NCBI RefSeq assembly: GCF_024347075.1
Contig: NZ_AP024900.1
Span: forward strand, 1,302,001 to 1,366,000
DNA from: Vibrio rarus
GTDB lineage: Bacteria > Pseudomonadota > Gammaproteobacteria > Enterobacterales > Vibrionaceae
Length of the DNA: 64,000 bases
Reading direction: 5' to 3'
Position numbers and translations under genes: made by a program. A model generated the notes under the pieces. It was not told where the DNA came from. It ran no database searches and saw nothing but the letters and a program-made list of their open reading frames with translations. Shown here piece by piece: positions 35,453 through 45,162 of the stretch. Numbering within the stretch: position 1 is the first letter of the stretch; every line of letters starts with the position of its first letter.

Positions 35453-36337
35453 TTAAATCATTTGTGTATTGACCGCTATGCGTGGTGGTGTGATGCCATT
35501 CTTTTTAAATTCTTTCATCACTCGCAGGGTAATGTCTGTTTCAAACAGTTTCTCATATCCTGTGTCTACAACATAGGCTTTACAGGTTAATTGTATCGCA
35601 AGATAGTTGTCTGTAATGGTTTGTTTTACCAAAACCACCACAGGTTTTGGCAGGTGAATGTAACGGCTAGAAGAGGCCGCTTCTTGAATTAAGTTACGCG
35701 CTAAATCAATGTCTTGATCCATGCCCACAAAGAAGGGGATCACCACTTGCATATCCAGTGCCCCATAGTTGCCACTGACGGTCACCTCATTCAAAAATTT
35801 GTTATTAGGGATAGTAATAATGTCATCGTTTAAGGTGCGCATGCGCACTGAGCGTAAACCGATAGTGATGATATCCCCGTAGTTGCCTTCAAACGTGACG
35901 CGGTCACCAACCTGAAACGGCCGGTCAATCATGACCGTAAGGCCGGCAATAAAGGATGCCGCCAAATCTTTTAATGCGAAACCCACAGATACCGCCAGTG
36001 TACCGCCAATAAGTGCTAGGATATGGTCATTGATACGAAAGCTGATCATAAACACCACAATACCGGAGGTAATGTAGATGAAGAATTGCAAAAAGGATTG
36101 TGCTTTTTGCAGGATCATTCGGTACTGCACAAACTGAGTACTGACGCTGGCTACAATGGAGTCAATAAAGCGCAGCAACAGCCATGTACAGGCGATGATC
36201 AGCAAGGAGAACAGCACGCCCCCCCAGCGAACAAGGCTGGCAAAGTCTTGAATAGCGGCCACATCTGGCACTTCCTCAATAGCAAAAGAGAAACTACTAA
36301 AGCACAGGGTTGAAACAAGTAATAAAATTCTTAGCAT
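35453..36337 (-). CDS. Small-conductance mechanosensitive channel (MscS family)
   Basis: A 294-residue inner-membrane protein with a signal-like first segment, three membrane helices and the MscS core: VGFALKDLAASFIAGLTVMI (pore helix), PFQVGDRVTFEGNYGDIITI and RTLNDDIITIPNNKF (beta domain). It opens under membrane tension to release solutes. Its start lies 1 bp after the stop of the large membrane NTPase-like gene, so the two form an operon and may work together. Confidence 0.9.
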   Translation of the reverse strand: MLRILLLVSTLCFSSFSFAIEEVPDVAAIQDFASLVRWGGVLFSLLIIACTWLLLRFIDSIVASVSTQFVQYRMILQKAQSFLQFFIYITSGIVVFMISFRINDHILALIGGTLAVSVGFALKDLAASFIAGLTVMIDRPFQVGDRVTFEGNYGDIITIGLRSVRMRTLNDDIITIPNNKFLNEVTVSGNYGALDMQVVIPFFVGMDQDIDLARNLIQEAASSSRYIHLPKPVVVLVKQTITDNYLAIQLTCKAYVVDTGYEKLFETDITLRVMKEFKKNGITPPRIAVNTQMI

Positions 36338-36338
36338 A

Positions 36339-38693
36339 TTATTTTACCAGTAGGTGCTGACGGTGAAGTACATTGGTCACGTGTCGATACCAGTGATCAG
36401 AGATTTTTGCTTTATCTTCATTCCAGTCGATGTAACCACGACTTTGGAAGTAGCGCAGGGTGCCCAATACTTCGGCATGGCTGAGTTGGGTACATTCTGA
36501 AAGGGCTTCTTGGCTTGCCACTTCTAATTGCACGATAGAGCGCAGTACGGCTAACATAGGTTTGGGCATTTTCTCTAACTCTTCTGACTCAGGCGCTCTA
36601 AACAGACGCACCACCACACTGTCATCCTCTTTGTTACGACGTAACGACAAGCGGAAGAAACGCAATGCCACCGTTGGATTACCATCAGCATAGTGCCACA
36701 GGATGCGATAGAAACCGTTTTTAGCGCGGTCTTCTTCACTAATGGCGTCGTGATCCCATTGTTTGGGAACCACTAAGCCTTCAAAAGAGACGTGATATTC
36801 AGGGCTTTGGTTAATGCGAGACTCTAACAATTGCGCCACTTGAGATTCGTTCCAGTTTGGTAAAAATGAGACCCAATCAAACAGTAAACGTTCGCCACGA
36901 GCTCTATCTACAAAGCGCCAGCTGGATTTTTCTATGGCCAATACCGCTCGGTGATTCTTTTTAGAGCGGCGCAAAAGGTTGGTGAATTTTAATAGACCAC
37001 TTAACCCGCCGACCATAGGTTTTACTAGGCGCTGTCCGTTATCAAGCGCAATGAGGTAGTTCACATTACTTTTTCTTAGTAAATTGAGGATCTGAATTTC
37101 CCCAGCGTGACGCTCCAAGCCTAACTGCTGGGCAAACTCTTCAATTAACTCAGGGTAACCGGCATAAGGGCAGTTCAAGTAGATAGGCGTGGCATTTTTT
37201 ACTTTAAACAGTAACTGTTTTAAAAAGGTAGTGGTCCCAATACCGCGCTCACCCGATATAACACACACCGCTGGGCTGTTGGTTAAAACGTAGCGTGATA
37301 TCTGCTTAAACTCATTATTGGCATAGTTGATTAAGGTACTATCTTCATGACCTGGCGTGATGTACTTAAAGGCTTGATCCCCTTTGACTCTCACAAAATT
37401 TTGCGACAATAATTCGTTCTCATTTTGTTTTGCCACTTCGATTTTAAATAGATAAGCCAGCCCCTGACTGAAGAAAGTATATTGGGATAATTTATTCACT
37501 ATGATGGACTGAATGGTGGCGGTAATTATCCATACAATGCCTAACACGGTCGCTAAGATATTAAATATAAAGGTGTGTTGGTTTTTCTCAGCCCAAGTTA
37601 CCCACAGTGGTTTGTCTGGGATTGAGGCGATACGACGAAACACCAAAGGACGCCATTTGCGCAATATCTTTAAGGTGATCAACACAAACCAGAAGAACAC
37701 CACACTAGAAATCCAATAATAAATGGTGCCTTTACCCACCATGCGCTGTGAAATTTGTAAGATCACGCCAACAAAAATAAAGCTCCACACATACCAACGA
37801 ATGGTGGATAAACGCAGTGCAATGATCTCTTTGCCCGACGCTCGACTGTTACGATAGGCAAACTCTAAAATAAAGCTAATGGCAATAGAGCCACCGAGAA
37901 TCCACCATGTAAATATTTCCAATACAATAAGTTGGCTAAGACTTGGAATGGAAGAGAGCACTTGCAGTGAGAGCGTTATCGCAATTAAAACGGCTATGGC
38001 TCTATTGGCCCGGCTGATGTACCAAATGAGGCGAATCCATAATGGCGGTCGAGTGTTGCTCTCCAGTTGGGCTTTTTTGAATCCCTCAATAAAGCGTTTG
38101 CTATTGGCTAGCCACCAAGTGAGCGCTAAATAGATAAATAACACCTTACATACTGCCCATATAAGAGGCACGGGGGAAATAAAGATGTCTTTGATTAAGG
38201 ATTTAAAGCTGCGGATCTGTAAGTGAACTAAGAATTCGCCATTGAGGCGGGTAATATACCACTCTTGTTGAAACTGAATCACGCCAGATGGACCAAACCC
38301 TGTCACCAATTCACTGGTAGAACGACTGGCGAGTTTAATGAGATCTTCTTTGCTTTTACCCAAACTTCTCAAGGTTAACCAACTGCGCTCAGCGCTGTTC
38401 CAGTTATCATCACTGCTGTCATGGCGATAACTGTCTATTTCTTTGGCAAACTGATCGGCGTGTTGACGCTGCTCATTGATGACAGCTTGAAGCAGTTGAT
38501 TGACTTTTTCTTTGTCGCTACGATCCATAAATAACGCTTCGGGAAGCGTATTAATCTCGGTAGCGATTTTGATAGCAACCTCGTCTATTTGAGGTTCATC
38601 AGACAGTTTATATTCCCAATTGGCATAGGCGCTGAAAGAAAATAGCGCCAATAGAAGGGGAAGGAAAAAGAGTTTAGCTCTCATGATGCTCAC
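36339..38693 (-). CDS. Large membrane protein with NTPase-like domain, P-loop Lys missing
   Basis: A 784-residue protein. A signal-like N-terminus (FFLPLLLALFSFSAYA) and a periplasmic helical part (to about 160) are followed by six membrane segments (170-415). A cytosolic AAA-like domain has CVISGERGIGTTTFLKQ near residue 480 and the Walker B-like YLIALDNGQRL. The P-loop reads GxxxxGTT, so the usual Lys is Thr and ATP hydrolysis is doubtful. A C-terminal winged-helix-like part (about 700-784, LSHAEVLGTLRYFQSRGYID) ends it. It is co-transcribed with the MscS-type channel. Role unknown; coupling membrane state to a signal is a guess. Confidence 0.75.
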   Translation of the reverse strand: MSIMRAKLFFLPLLLALFSFSAYANWEYKLSDEPQIDEVAIKIATEINTLPEALFMDRSDKEKVNQLLQAVINEQRQHADQFAKEIDSYRHDSSDDNWNSAERSWLTLRSLGKSKEDLIKLASRSTSELVTGFGPSGVIQFQQEWYITRLNGEFLVHLQIRSFKSLIKDIFISPVPLIWAVCKVLFIYLALTWWLANSKRFIEGFKKAQLESNTRPPLWIRLIWYISRANRAIAVLIAITLSLQVLSSIPSLSQLIVLEIFTWWILGGSIAISFILEFAYRNSRASGKEIIALRLSTIRWYVWSFIFVGVILQISQRMVGKGTIYYWISSVVFFWFVLITLKILRKWRPLVFRRIASIPDKPLWVTWAEKNQHTFIFNILATVLGIVWIITATIQSIIVNKLSQYTFFSQGLAYLFKIEVAKQNENELLSQNFVRVKGDQAFKYITPGHEDSTLINYANNEFKQISRYVLTNSPAVCVISGERGIGTTTFLKQLLFKVKNATPIYLNCPYAGYPELIEEFAQQLGLERHAGEIQILNLLRKSNVNYLIALDNGQRLVKPMVGGLSGLLKFTNLLRRSKKNHRAVLAIEKSSWRFVDRARGERLLFDWVSFLPNWNESQVAQLLESRINQSPEYHVSFEGLVVPKQWDHDAISEEDRAKNGFYRILWHYADGNPTVALRFFRLSLRRNKEDDSVVVRLFRAPESEELEKMPKPMLAVLRSIVQLEVASQEALSECTQLSHAEVLGTLRYFQSRGYIDWNEDKAKISDHWYRHVTNVLHRQHLLVK

Positions 38694-38878
38694 TTGTTGG
38701 TTTGATTCCTTGCAAAGTTTAGTGCAGACGCGCCGTTAAACGAAATTTTTTTGATGAAAAACATTGAATTAGATGCAATATATTTAAATTAGAGATGTGA
38801 GCTATATCTCTTTATTTGTCCGGTGTATGGGTGCTAATCTCTATTAACAATTCTTTAGCAATTGCAGTAGGCATCTTG

Positions 38879-39589
38879 ATGACATTTTCATATAACAACA
38901 TAGTCATATTAACAGGCGCGGGTATTTCCGCAGAATCCGGTATCCAAACGTTTCGTGCACAAGATGGTTTGTGGGAAAATCATCGTATTGAAGATGTGGC
39001 CACTCCTGAGGGATTTGCTAAAGATCCTGCCTTAGTACAGACGTTCTACAATCAACGCCGACAAAACCTGCAGTCAGAGTCCATTCGGCCCAATGCCGCG
39101 CATATTGCCTTGGCTCGCTTAGAGGCGGAACTTGCGGGGAGCGTGACGGTAGTGACACAAAACATAGATAATCTGCATGAGCGCGGAGGCAGTCACAATA
39201 TTGTGCACATGCATGGTGAGTTGCTTAAATCGAGATGCAGTGAATCCGGCCAAGTGATTGAACAGTTGACGGACTTACAGGTGGGGGAATTGTGCCATTG
39301 TTGCCAAATGCCACAGCCCTTACGTCCACACATTGTTTGGTTTGGGGAAATGCCACTGCAAATGGATAAAATCTATTCGGCCATTGAACAAGCGGATTTG
39401 TTTATTTCCATAGGCACATCAGGTGTCGTTTATCCCGCAGCAGGCTTTGTGCATGATGCTCGATTGCATGGGGCACATACCATAGAGATTAATTTACAAC
39501 CTAGCGCCGTGCAGAGTGAGTTTGCGGAAAAACGCTATGGACCAGCCAGCATTGAAGTGCCTAAATTGGTCGATGAATTACTGGCTTGA
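38879..39589 (+). CDS. cobB: NAD-dependent protein deacylase (CobB-type sirtuin)
   Basis: Start chosen at ATG 38879; the frame is open back to 38816 but the extra residues look non-native. The 236-residue product has [20 protein letters not shown] (NAD site), [10 protein letters not shown], catalytic HMHGELL, and the zinc Cys pattern RCSES...ELCHCCQ as in E. coli CobB. TFYNQRR carries the Tyr-x-x-Arg pair that marks SIRT5/CobB-type desuccinylases. Removes acetyl and succinyl groups from lysines in the cytosol. Confidence 0.92.
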   Translation: MTFSYNNIVILTGAGISAESGIQTFRAQDGLWENHRIEDVATPEGFAKDPALVQTFYNQRRQNLQSESIRPNAAHIALARLEAELAGSVTVVTQNIDNLHERGGSHNIVHMHGELLKSRCSESGQVIEQLTDLQVGELCHCCQMPQPLRPHIVWFGEMPLQMDKIYSAIEQADLFISIGTSGVVYPAAGFVHDARLHGAHTIEINLQPSAVQSEFAEKRYGPASIEVPKLVDELLA

Positions 39590-39630
39590 TAGCGATTAAA
39601 GCGTTAAGGGCTACTCTTTAATCTTTTGTA

Positions 39631-40149
39631 TTACTTGGCAATAATTGGATTAAGCCTTGGCTTTTGACCAAATAGCTCTCCATTTCGACCTTTAATTTCT
39701 ACCGCAAACGCTTCTGAGCTGCTATTAACCAAAACATACTGATACTCTAAGTGATCATGTATGTATGACTTAGTTAATGAGTCGAGCTTCAGTTCGCCAT
39801 TAGCAAACAGCGGAAAATCCGTTGTTTTAAGCGATGGGATAACCAGTCTATTAGCAACGTACACACAAAATAGGTCGCCACTTAATCTCCCTGTAGCATG
39901 GCTATGGAGGCGAGTAATGAGACCGTATTTTTTTTTGTGTAGATTTTTCTCTATTTCTCTGCCAGACATACCACAATAAAACAGCTCATCTCCATTCCAT
40001 ATGGCGTAAATGCCAGCGGCGACTTTAGGGATAGTATTATTGGGCCAATCTGAAAATTTATATCTCTCTGAAAATTGCATATTTGATTTAATCTTTAATG
40101 GTTTCATGGGCATTATATGACTAGAGCATCCTTCTGACCTCATAGACAC
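39631..40149 (-). CDS. GIY-YIG nuclease-family protein
   Basis: A frame of 172 residues; ATG 40110 (MPMKPLKIKS) is an alternative start. The GIY-YIG core reads AAGIYAIWNGDELFYCGMSG with GIY at about 46 and YCG in place of YIG, then GLITRLHSHATGRLSGDLF (catalytic Arg and conserved His/Gly) and a Glu/Asn-containing C-terminal part (GQKPRLNPI). Genome-integrity or restriction-like roles are known for the superfamily; this branch is uncharacterised to me. Single gene. Confidence 0.8.
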   Translation of the reverse strand: MSMRSEGCSSHIMPMKPLKIKSNMQFSERYKFSDWPNNTIPKVAAGIYAIWNGDELFYCGMSGREIEKNLHKKKYGLITRLHSHATGRLSGDLFCVYVANRLVIPSLKTTDFPLFANGELKLDSLTKSYIHDHLEYQYVLVNSSSEAFAVEIKGRNGELFGQKPRLNPIIAK

Positions 40150-40242
40150 ACTTATTGTGCATCATAAACACAGTGGATCATAAAGGTTTGGTTCAAAATA
40201 AAGACATATTTTTACTTGGATCTACTGCGCACTTATTAACAA

Positions 40243-41292
40243 CTATTGTTGTATCTCATCGAGGATGCGTTGCTGTTTAAGGCGAGTGGCGGGTGAGTTT
40301 AACTTAAAATGGCCACCAGCAATCACTTCACTGGGTAATCGCTGTAGAAAGGGGCTTTGTGTGCTCTGGCCGACCGTGGAAGGTGTCAGTCCGGTGGTTA
40401 ATGCTAAGCTTGTTTGAATTGGCGCACTGAGTAAGTAATTAATGAGTTGTAATGCCGCTTGCTGAGAATGACTGTGCTGCATGATAGATAAGGCAAACAG
40501 ATCAAGTACTGCGCCTTCCATTGGCCACACTAAAGTGATGTCCGCATTTTCTAAATTTCCCCGATAAACCCTATCATTACTTAAGGTACCGACGACCACT
40601 TGTCCTGATAAAAAGTGCGTTTCCGGTTGTGACTTGGAAAAGAAAGCGACATTGGTCTTTTTATCGAGTAACCACTGCTTTGCTTTCTGCAATTGTTGTG
40701 AGTTGGCATTGTTTACAGGGTAGCCCAGTTCAATTAATGCGATGCTCACCAGAGTTTGAGCATCATCCATAATCAGCAGTTGCCCGGTCCATTGTTCATC
40801 ATGTAGATCAGACCAGTGAGAAAATAAGGATGGGGAGAGCATTTTGGAGTTAGTGGCGATACCTATCCCTTGGATAAGTAAAGGCACTGAGTTGTTGATA
40901 TATGGGCGTAACTCAGCAGTGTCTAGCACAGGGTTAATGCGTTCAATGTTGGGCAATTTGGTCGTGTCTATAGGTTTGAAATGGTCATTTAAGGCTGAGG
41001 TATCCGGGTATTGACTGTAGGGAAGTAACGCTATATCCACATCTTTAGGCTGAGTAAAGCCCTCATTGGTCAGGGCACTCATTGGGTAGGTATGCGTTGT
41101 GACGACAACGCCTGTTTGTTGGGTAAATTGCTGTAACACGGCATCGGAGATCGTATTGCTCGGTAAATAAATACTGAGGTTTTGCACAGGCTTTGTGGCG
41201 CTGGGCACGGGATGTTTTGCTATCACACTTACAGAGCAAAATGTAATGAAGACAATGAAACCGAGCTGCATGAAACTAAAAAATGGGCGCAT
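40243..41292 (-). CDS. PotD-like extracellular solute-binding protein
   Basis: A 349-residue exported protein (signal LGFIVFITFCSVSVIA) with a family-1 solute-binding fold resembling spermidine/putrescine PotD: LSIYLPSNTISDAVLQQFTQ at the start and DVDIALLPYSQYP, VWPMEGAVLDLFALSI later. No permease or ATPase gene is adjacent. In V. cholerae potD-type genes lie close to the ttcA-fnr region, as I recall, so this may be a divergent leftover of that cluster. Ligand unknown. Confidence 0.75.
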   Translation of the reverse strand: MRPFFSFMQLGFIVFITFCSVSVIAKHPVPSATKPVQNLSIYLPSNTISDAVLQQFTQQTGVVVTTHTYPMSALTNEGFTQPKDVDIALLPYSQYPDTSALNDHFKPIDTTKLPNIERINPVLDTAELRPYINNSVPLLIQGIGIATNSKMLSPSLFSHWSDLHDEQWTGQLLIMDDAQTLVSIALIELGYPVNNANSQQLQKAKQWLLDKKTNVAFFSKSQPETHFLSGQVVVGTLSNDRVYRGNLENADITLVWPMEGAVLDLFALSIMQHSHSQQAALQLINYLLSAPIQTSLALTTGLTPSTVGQSTQSPFLQRLPSEVIAGGHFKLNSPATRLKQQRILDEIQQ

Positions 41293-41560
41293 ATTCGTCT
41301 AATGTTAGAGTTATCTAAAATACCGAAGCGTAAAAGTATACCAGAGGTGCAATGGATTGCACTTAAACGCGGCGCTTAAATGAAAAGAGCCAGAAGAGTT
41401 GCTTGAAAATCCAACAAGTTTGCATGTGTAGAGCACAATTTTCAAATGGCTACTCTCTTTAGTGATATTAAGCACTGGGTTTAGACTATGCCAATACGGT
41501 CTTTTGCAGGTATACTTGCGCCAGATCATTTTCTATTAAAGGCAAGGACCTAGAGAATCA

Positions 41561-42412
41561 ATGAGTAACCCGAAAGAGAAAAACTTTAACTTAGGTGGCA
41601 GTATTGAAAAGGCCTTAACTGGTGACTTTGAACTGAAACCTGTCAGTGTCATTCGTGAAGCGTGGCAACTGACTTTACGCCATTTTCTCTCTTTTTCTCC
41701 GGCTGTGATTGTATTAATTGCCATTCAAGTGGTCATTTTTTTGCTAGCGTTAAAATTTCAAGTGGGTGACATCACTTCTATTTTAGCTATGTTCCAACAG
41801 CCAGATAAGTTAGACCCTGCCATTTTCCAGTCGATATTTGTGGCCAATTTTAGCTATGAAGTGGTTGCTGCGCCCATTTATGCTGGTGTGGCGTTGATGG
41901 CAATGTGTCATGCTGCTGGCTTGAACACTCAAACTAATCAAATTACCAAAGGGTTACCTTTTATGGTGCCTATTATTTTGGTGACTATGCTTAATTTGGT
42001 CTCACAAGCGTTTGCGGGGGCGATTTTTCCGCTATTGTCCATTTACTTATCTTTAGCATTCAGTAATGCGCTGTTGCTAGTGTGTGAGAAACGCTTAACC
42101 CCAATCAATGCGCTGTGGACTTCGCTGCGTGCGGTCAACAAACGTCTTTTCTCTATCGCAATAGTGTATCTAGTTACTATGCTGGCCTTTGTGGCAGGAA
42201 TGATGATGTATGGCATTGGCTTGGTGATTGCGGTTCCATTTTTCTTTCATGCTAAAGGGATCATTTATCGCAACATGTTTGGCGTACGCTTGCAGGTGGT
42301 AGGCGGTCCTTCATCCTCTAATGAGGAACCAAGCGGTGATGAGCAAAACCGTGATGACTCCGAGCATCCTCGTCCGCCCACCTCTGGTGGTTCTAACACC
42401 TTTGATGCATAG
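41561..42412 (+). CDS. Unknown inner-membrane protein
   Basis: A 283-residue protein with five or six hydrophobic segments (about residues 47-70, 105-125, 140-165, 165-185, 205-240) and a cytosolic tail of about 45 residues rich in Ser, Asp, Glu and Pro. It matches a hypothetical protein type found in vibrios upstream of DUF2987 and ttcA, with some resemblance to the BPSS1780/YciC-type membrane families. Function unknown. The next gene starts 10 bp after its stop. Confidence 0.75.
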   Translation: MSNPKEKNFNLGGSIEKALTGDFELKPVSVIREAWQLTLRHFLSFSPAVIVLIAIQVVIFLLALKFQVGDITSILAMFQQPDKLDPAIFQSIFVANFSYEVVAAPIYAGVALMAMCHAAGLNTQTNQITKGLPFMVPIILVTMLNLVSQAFAGAIFPLLSIYLSLAFSNALLLVCEKRLTPINALWTSLRAVNKRLFSIAIVYLVTMLAFVAGMMMYGIGLVIAVPFFFHAKGIIYRNMFGVRLQVVGGPSSSNEEPSGDEQNRDDSEHPRPPTSGGSNTFDA

Positions 42413-42422
42413 GATGGCTTAT

Positions 42423-43073
42423 ATGAGACGTGGCATGATGGCTAGCGCATTGTTGCTGATGGGGTTATGTAGCTCTGTTTATGCTCAAGAGTATCGCTTT
42501 ACTTACAGTAAATTGTACCCACCGTTAAAGCACAACTTAGACGCTGAGCATAGTGATGTTAAGGTAGGCTTGTTCTTTACTAATTTTGCCACAAAGCAAC
42601 CTTGTGCTATTGACAAAGCATGGATGGAAAAAGAACAACATTTTGAAAACTTATCCATTAGTGATAACGGTGAAGTGAATATTCCATTAGATAGCAATTT
42701 AAGAAGTGCTAACCCTTTGCTGTATGTTCACACTCAACAAGATGCCCGTTGTGACTATTCATTGGTTGTACTGACGAAAAACCCGTTACAGGGTACTGTA
42801 GATTATGCCGAAATAGAGCAGGTGACTGAGCAAATGACCACTATGTTAGGGCAATTAGGTGGGATGTTTTCCAGTTGGTTTGCCCCTGATGTTATTGGCG
42901 TGACTTTGGAGTTTAAAGGCAATCAAGTTAGCCACATTCCGTTGTCGGATGGACGTTTTATTTCTGTCAATAAGCAAGGTAAAGCGTTGCTCAAGCTATC
43001 TGATTTATCTCAGGGTGTGACCGCGCAATTAGATGTGCCAACACAACGCGTGATGCCTTATATTCAAAAATAA
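42423..43073 (+). CDS. DUF2987 periplasmic protein
   Basis: Start chosen at ATG 42423, behind TAGGATGG, giving a signal peptide (RRGMMASALLLMGLCSSVYA cleaved before QEYRF); the frame is open back to 42321, overlapping the previous gene. The mature protein (FTYSKLYPPLKHNLDAEHSD, QPCAIDKAWMEKE) is the DUF2987 family of Vibrio and relatives, with two Cys (PCAID, ARCDY) that may form a disulfide. It forms an operon with the membrane protein upstream and has its own terminator. Confidence 0.82.
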   Translation: MRRGMMASALLLMGLCSSVYAQEYRFTYSKLYPPLKHNLDAEHSDVKVGLFFTNFATKQPCAIDKAWMEKEQHFENLSISDNGEVNIPLDSNLRSANPLLYVHTQQDARCDYSLVVLTKNPLQGTVDYAEIEQVTEQMTTMLGQLGGMFSSWFAPDVIGVTLEFKGNQVSHIPLSDGRFISVNKQGKALLKLSDLSQGVTAQLDVPTQRVMPYIQK

Positions 43074-43098
43074 AGACAATGCTTGTGATTCACCCCAT

Positions 43099-43128
43099 AG
43101 ACAGAGTTTATACCGCTAAACTCTGTCT
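43099..43128 (+). terminator. Terminator of DUF2987 gene
   Basis: A 12-bp perfect stem, AGACAGAGTTTA (43099-43110) with TAAACTCTGTCT (43117-43128), 6-nt loop, followed by TATTATTTG. Confidence 0.85.
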
Positions 43129-43294
43129 TATTATTTGTTGGTAAACTTATTTATCCCTTCTACATCAAAGCAAAGCTCGTTTAACCGTAAACTTATCATA
43201 CAAATATTTAATCAAACGCAAAAAGCCCGTATAATCCTCGCCCCTAACTGCTAAGTTAAAATTACGTTGTTACGATAAGTACTGTGAGCAAGCA

Positions 43295-44200
43295 ATGAGT
43301 CAAACTGATACAAGAAAAGAGATACTTGAGCTGAATAAGCTTCAAAAACGCCTAAGAAGAAATGTAGGAAATGCCATTATTGATTACAACATGATCGAAG
43401 ACGGTGATGTGGTCATGGCGTGCATCAGTGGCGGCAAAGATTCTTTTGCTATGCTGGATATCCTATTGCAATTACAAAAAGCGGCGCCAATTAAGTTTGA
43501 CGTTGTGGCCGTTAACTTAGATCAAAAACAGCCAGGCTTTCCAGAGCATATATTGCCAGAGTACTTTCAAACATTACAGATACCGTATTATATCGTCGAT
43601 AAAGATACCTATTCGGTTGTAAAAGAAAAAATCCCAGAAGGCAAAACCACTTGCGGTTTGTGTTCACGCTTGCGTCGTGGCACTTTGTATTCTTTTGCTG
43701 AAAAAATTGGTGCCACTAAAATCGCGTTAGGGCATCATATGGACGACATAGTAGAAACCCTGTTCTTAAACATGTTCCATGGCGCACGTTTAAAAGCCAT
43801 GCCACCAAAGTTGCGCTCAGATGATGGACGTAATGTGGTGATCCGACCGCTAACCTATTGCCGTGAAAAAGATCTCATCACTTATGCTGAGCATAAGGAA
43901 TTTCCGATTATTCCGTGCAACTTGTGTGGATCTCAAGAAAAGCTGGAAAGGAAATCCATTAAATCCATGTTGATTGAATGGGATAAAAAGACCCCAGGCC
44001 GAGTTGAGCGTGTGTTTAAATCCATACAAAACGTTAGCCCAAGTCAGCTGGCGGATAAAGAGATATTTGACTTTGTTCACTTACCTTTAGATAGAGAGGG
44101 CGAGAGAGAAGAGTATCAATTTAATGAAGCGACGGTATCTTCAACAAACATTGCAGATAATATTGATGAGTCACTGTTTATCGACGTAACGCACGTTTAA
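43295..44200 (+). CDS. ttcA: tRNA 2-thiocytidine(32) synthetase
   Basis: A 301-residue PP-loop ATPase. [13 protein letters not shown] is the PP-loop, [13 protein letters not shown] holds the paired Cys, and [13 protein letters not shown] the third; these Cys hold the [4Fe-4S] cluster. [18 protein letters not shown] is typical of TtcA. It thiolates cytidine 32 in tRNAs for Arg and Ser in the cytosol, using sulfur from IscS. In other vibrios, as I recall, ttcA is followed directly by uspE and fnr; here ten catabolic genes intervene. Confidence 0.95.
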   Translation: MSQTDTRKEILELNKLQKRLRRNVGNAIIDYNMIEDGDVVMACISGGKDSFAMLDILLQLQKAAPIKFDVVAVNLDQKQPGFPEHILPEYFQTLQIPYYIVDKDTYSVVKEKIPEGKTTCGLCSRLRRGTLYSFAEKIGATKIALGHHMDDIVETLFLNMFHGARLKAMPPKLRSDDGRNVVIRPLTYCREKDLITYAEHKEFPIIPCNLCGSQEKLERKSIKSMLIEWDKKTPGRVERVFKSIQNVSPSQLADKEIFDFVHLPLDREGEREEYQFNEATVSSTNIADNIDESLFIDVTHV

Positions 44201-44215
44201 ACAGAGCGATAACTG

Positions 44216-44265
44216 ACCTAGGCACCAATCACATCAATGTGAGTGACCAGAAGTAGTGCCTAGGT
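44216..44265. terminator. Inverted repeat between ttcA and dioxygenase gene
   Basis: ACCTAGGCAC (44216-44225) and GTGCCTAGGT (44256-44265) are exact complements; an inner CACAT/ATGTG hairpin sits in the 30-nt loop. The genes converge here, so this is probably a bidirectional terminator, though it lacks a strong T-run. It also marks the left edge of the catabolic insert. Confidence 0.5.
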
Positions 44266-44272
44266 GATGAAG

Positions 44273-45151
44273 CTAACCTTGATGCTGAGCCATCAAGATA
44301 GGGTCAAATTGTATTTTACTAAATGGTCCATCCACTTTACCGGATAACTCTAACCCTTGTTCAGGAAAGGTTCCGGCCGCTTGTGGTTGATAAGTGGTGA
44401 CCAAATCGTTTCTTACCCCAAATACCGTATCTTGATCTAAGTAAGGATCATCATCAGGGAACACTTCGGTCACTAGAGAGCGAAAACCTTCTGCAGAGAC
44501 AATGTAATGTAAATGAGAAGGTCTCCAAGGGTGGCGTCCTGTGGCATTAAGCAACTTGCCTACTGGGCCATCACTGGGAACGGTATAACAAACCGGTCGT
44601 ACTGTTGTAAATGCATAGCGACCTTGTTGGTCAGTAGTAAATACCCCATGAAAGCTATTAATATCTTGTTGTTCGTCTTGGGATGAATACAAGCCATTGG
44701 GCGCAGTTTGCCAAATGTCGACACTGGCCAATGGGATGGGGTTGCCTGATGTATCACGAACCACACCTTCAACTAACACCACTTCACCGCTGAAGTCGCC
44801 CTTGAAATCAGCGCCAAAAGCTCTAGGTGGTGCGTTGGAAATGTGAAAAGGACCTAGCACACTGGAGCTGGTGGCTTCGGGGGTTGAATGGATCATATCG
44901 ACCAATGAAGAGACACCCAAAACGTCAGAAAGCAGCACAAATTCATTTCTTTCCTCTGTGGTAATATCTCCGGTCCATTGCAACATCTTTAGTGCATATT
45001 GCCATTCATCATGAGTGAGTTTGGTCTCTTTGACAAAACTGTGTAGATGATGAGCAAGGCTGCTCATCAACTGCTTAACACGCGGGTCCGTGTCATCACC
45101 AAAGTAACCGGTGAAGGTCTCAGTAATATTTTCTGCTGTAACATTACGCAT
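44273..45151 (-). CDS. Intradiol ring-cleavage dioxygenase, hydroxyquinol-type
   Basis: A 292-residue protein with the N-terminal helical dimer domain (to about 100) and a C-terminal beta domain. Iron ligands are visible: Tyr in APNGLYSSQ, Tyr in PVCYTVPSDGPVG, and the two His in TGRHPWRPSHLHYIV. The last two segments match hydroxyquinol 1,2-dioxygenases better than catechol enzymes (GPVG instead of GPTQ). It would cleave a hydroxylated catechol to a maleylacetate-like product in the cytosol. Neither maleylacetate reductase nor a monooxygenase is present here. Confidence 0.85.
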   Translation of the reverse strand: MRNVTAENITETFTGYFGDDTDPRVKQLMSSLAHHLHSFVKETKLTHDEWQYALKMLQWTGDITTEERNEFVLLSDVLGVSSLVDMIHSTPEATSSSVLGPFHISNAPPRAFGADFKGDFSGEVVLVEGVVRDTSGNPIPLASVDIWQTAPNGLYSSQDEQQDINSFHGVFTTDQQGRYAFTTVRPVCYTVPSDGPVGKLLNATGRHPWRPSHLHYIVSAEGFRSLVTEVFPDDDPYLDQDTVFGVRNDLVTTYQPQAAGTFPEQGLELSGKVDGPFSKIQFDPILMAQHQG

Positions 45152-45162
45152 ATGACATCCTT

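Noticed and set aside
44216..44265. Target-site or element end bordering the catabolic insert
   Set aside because: No matching copy near 54271-54341; a terminator for the convergent genes explains it better.
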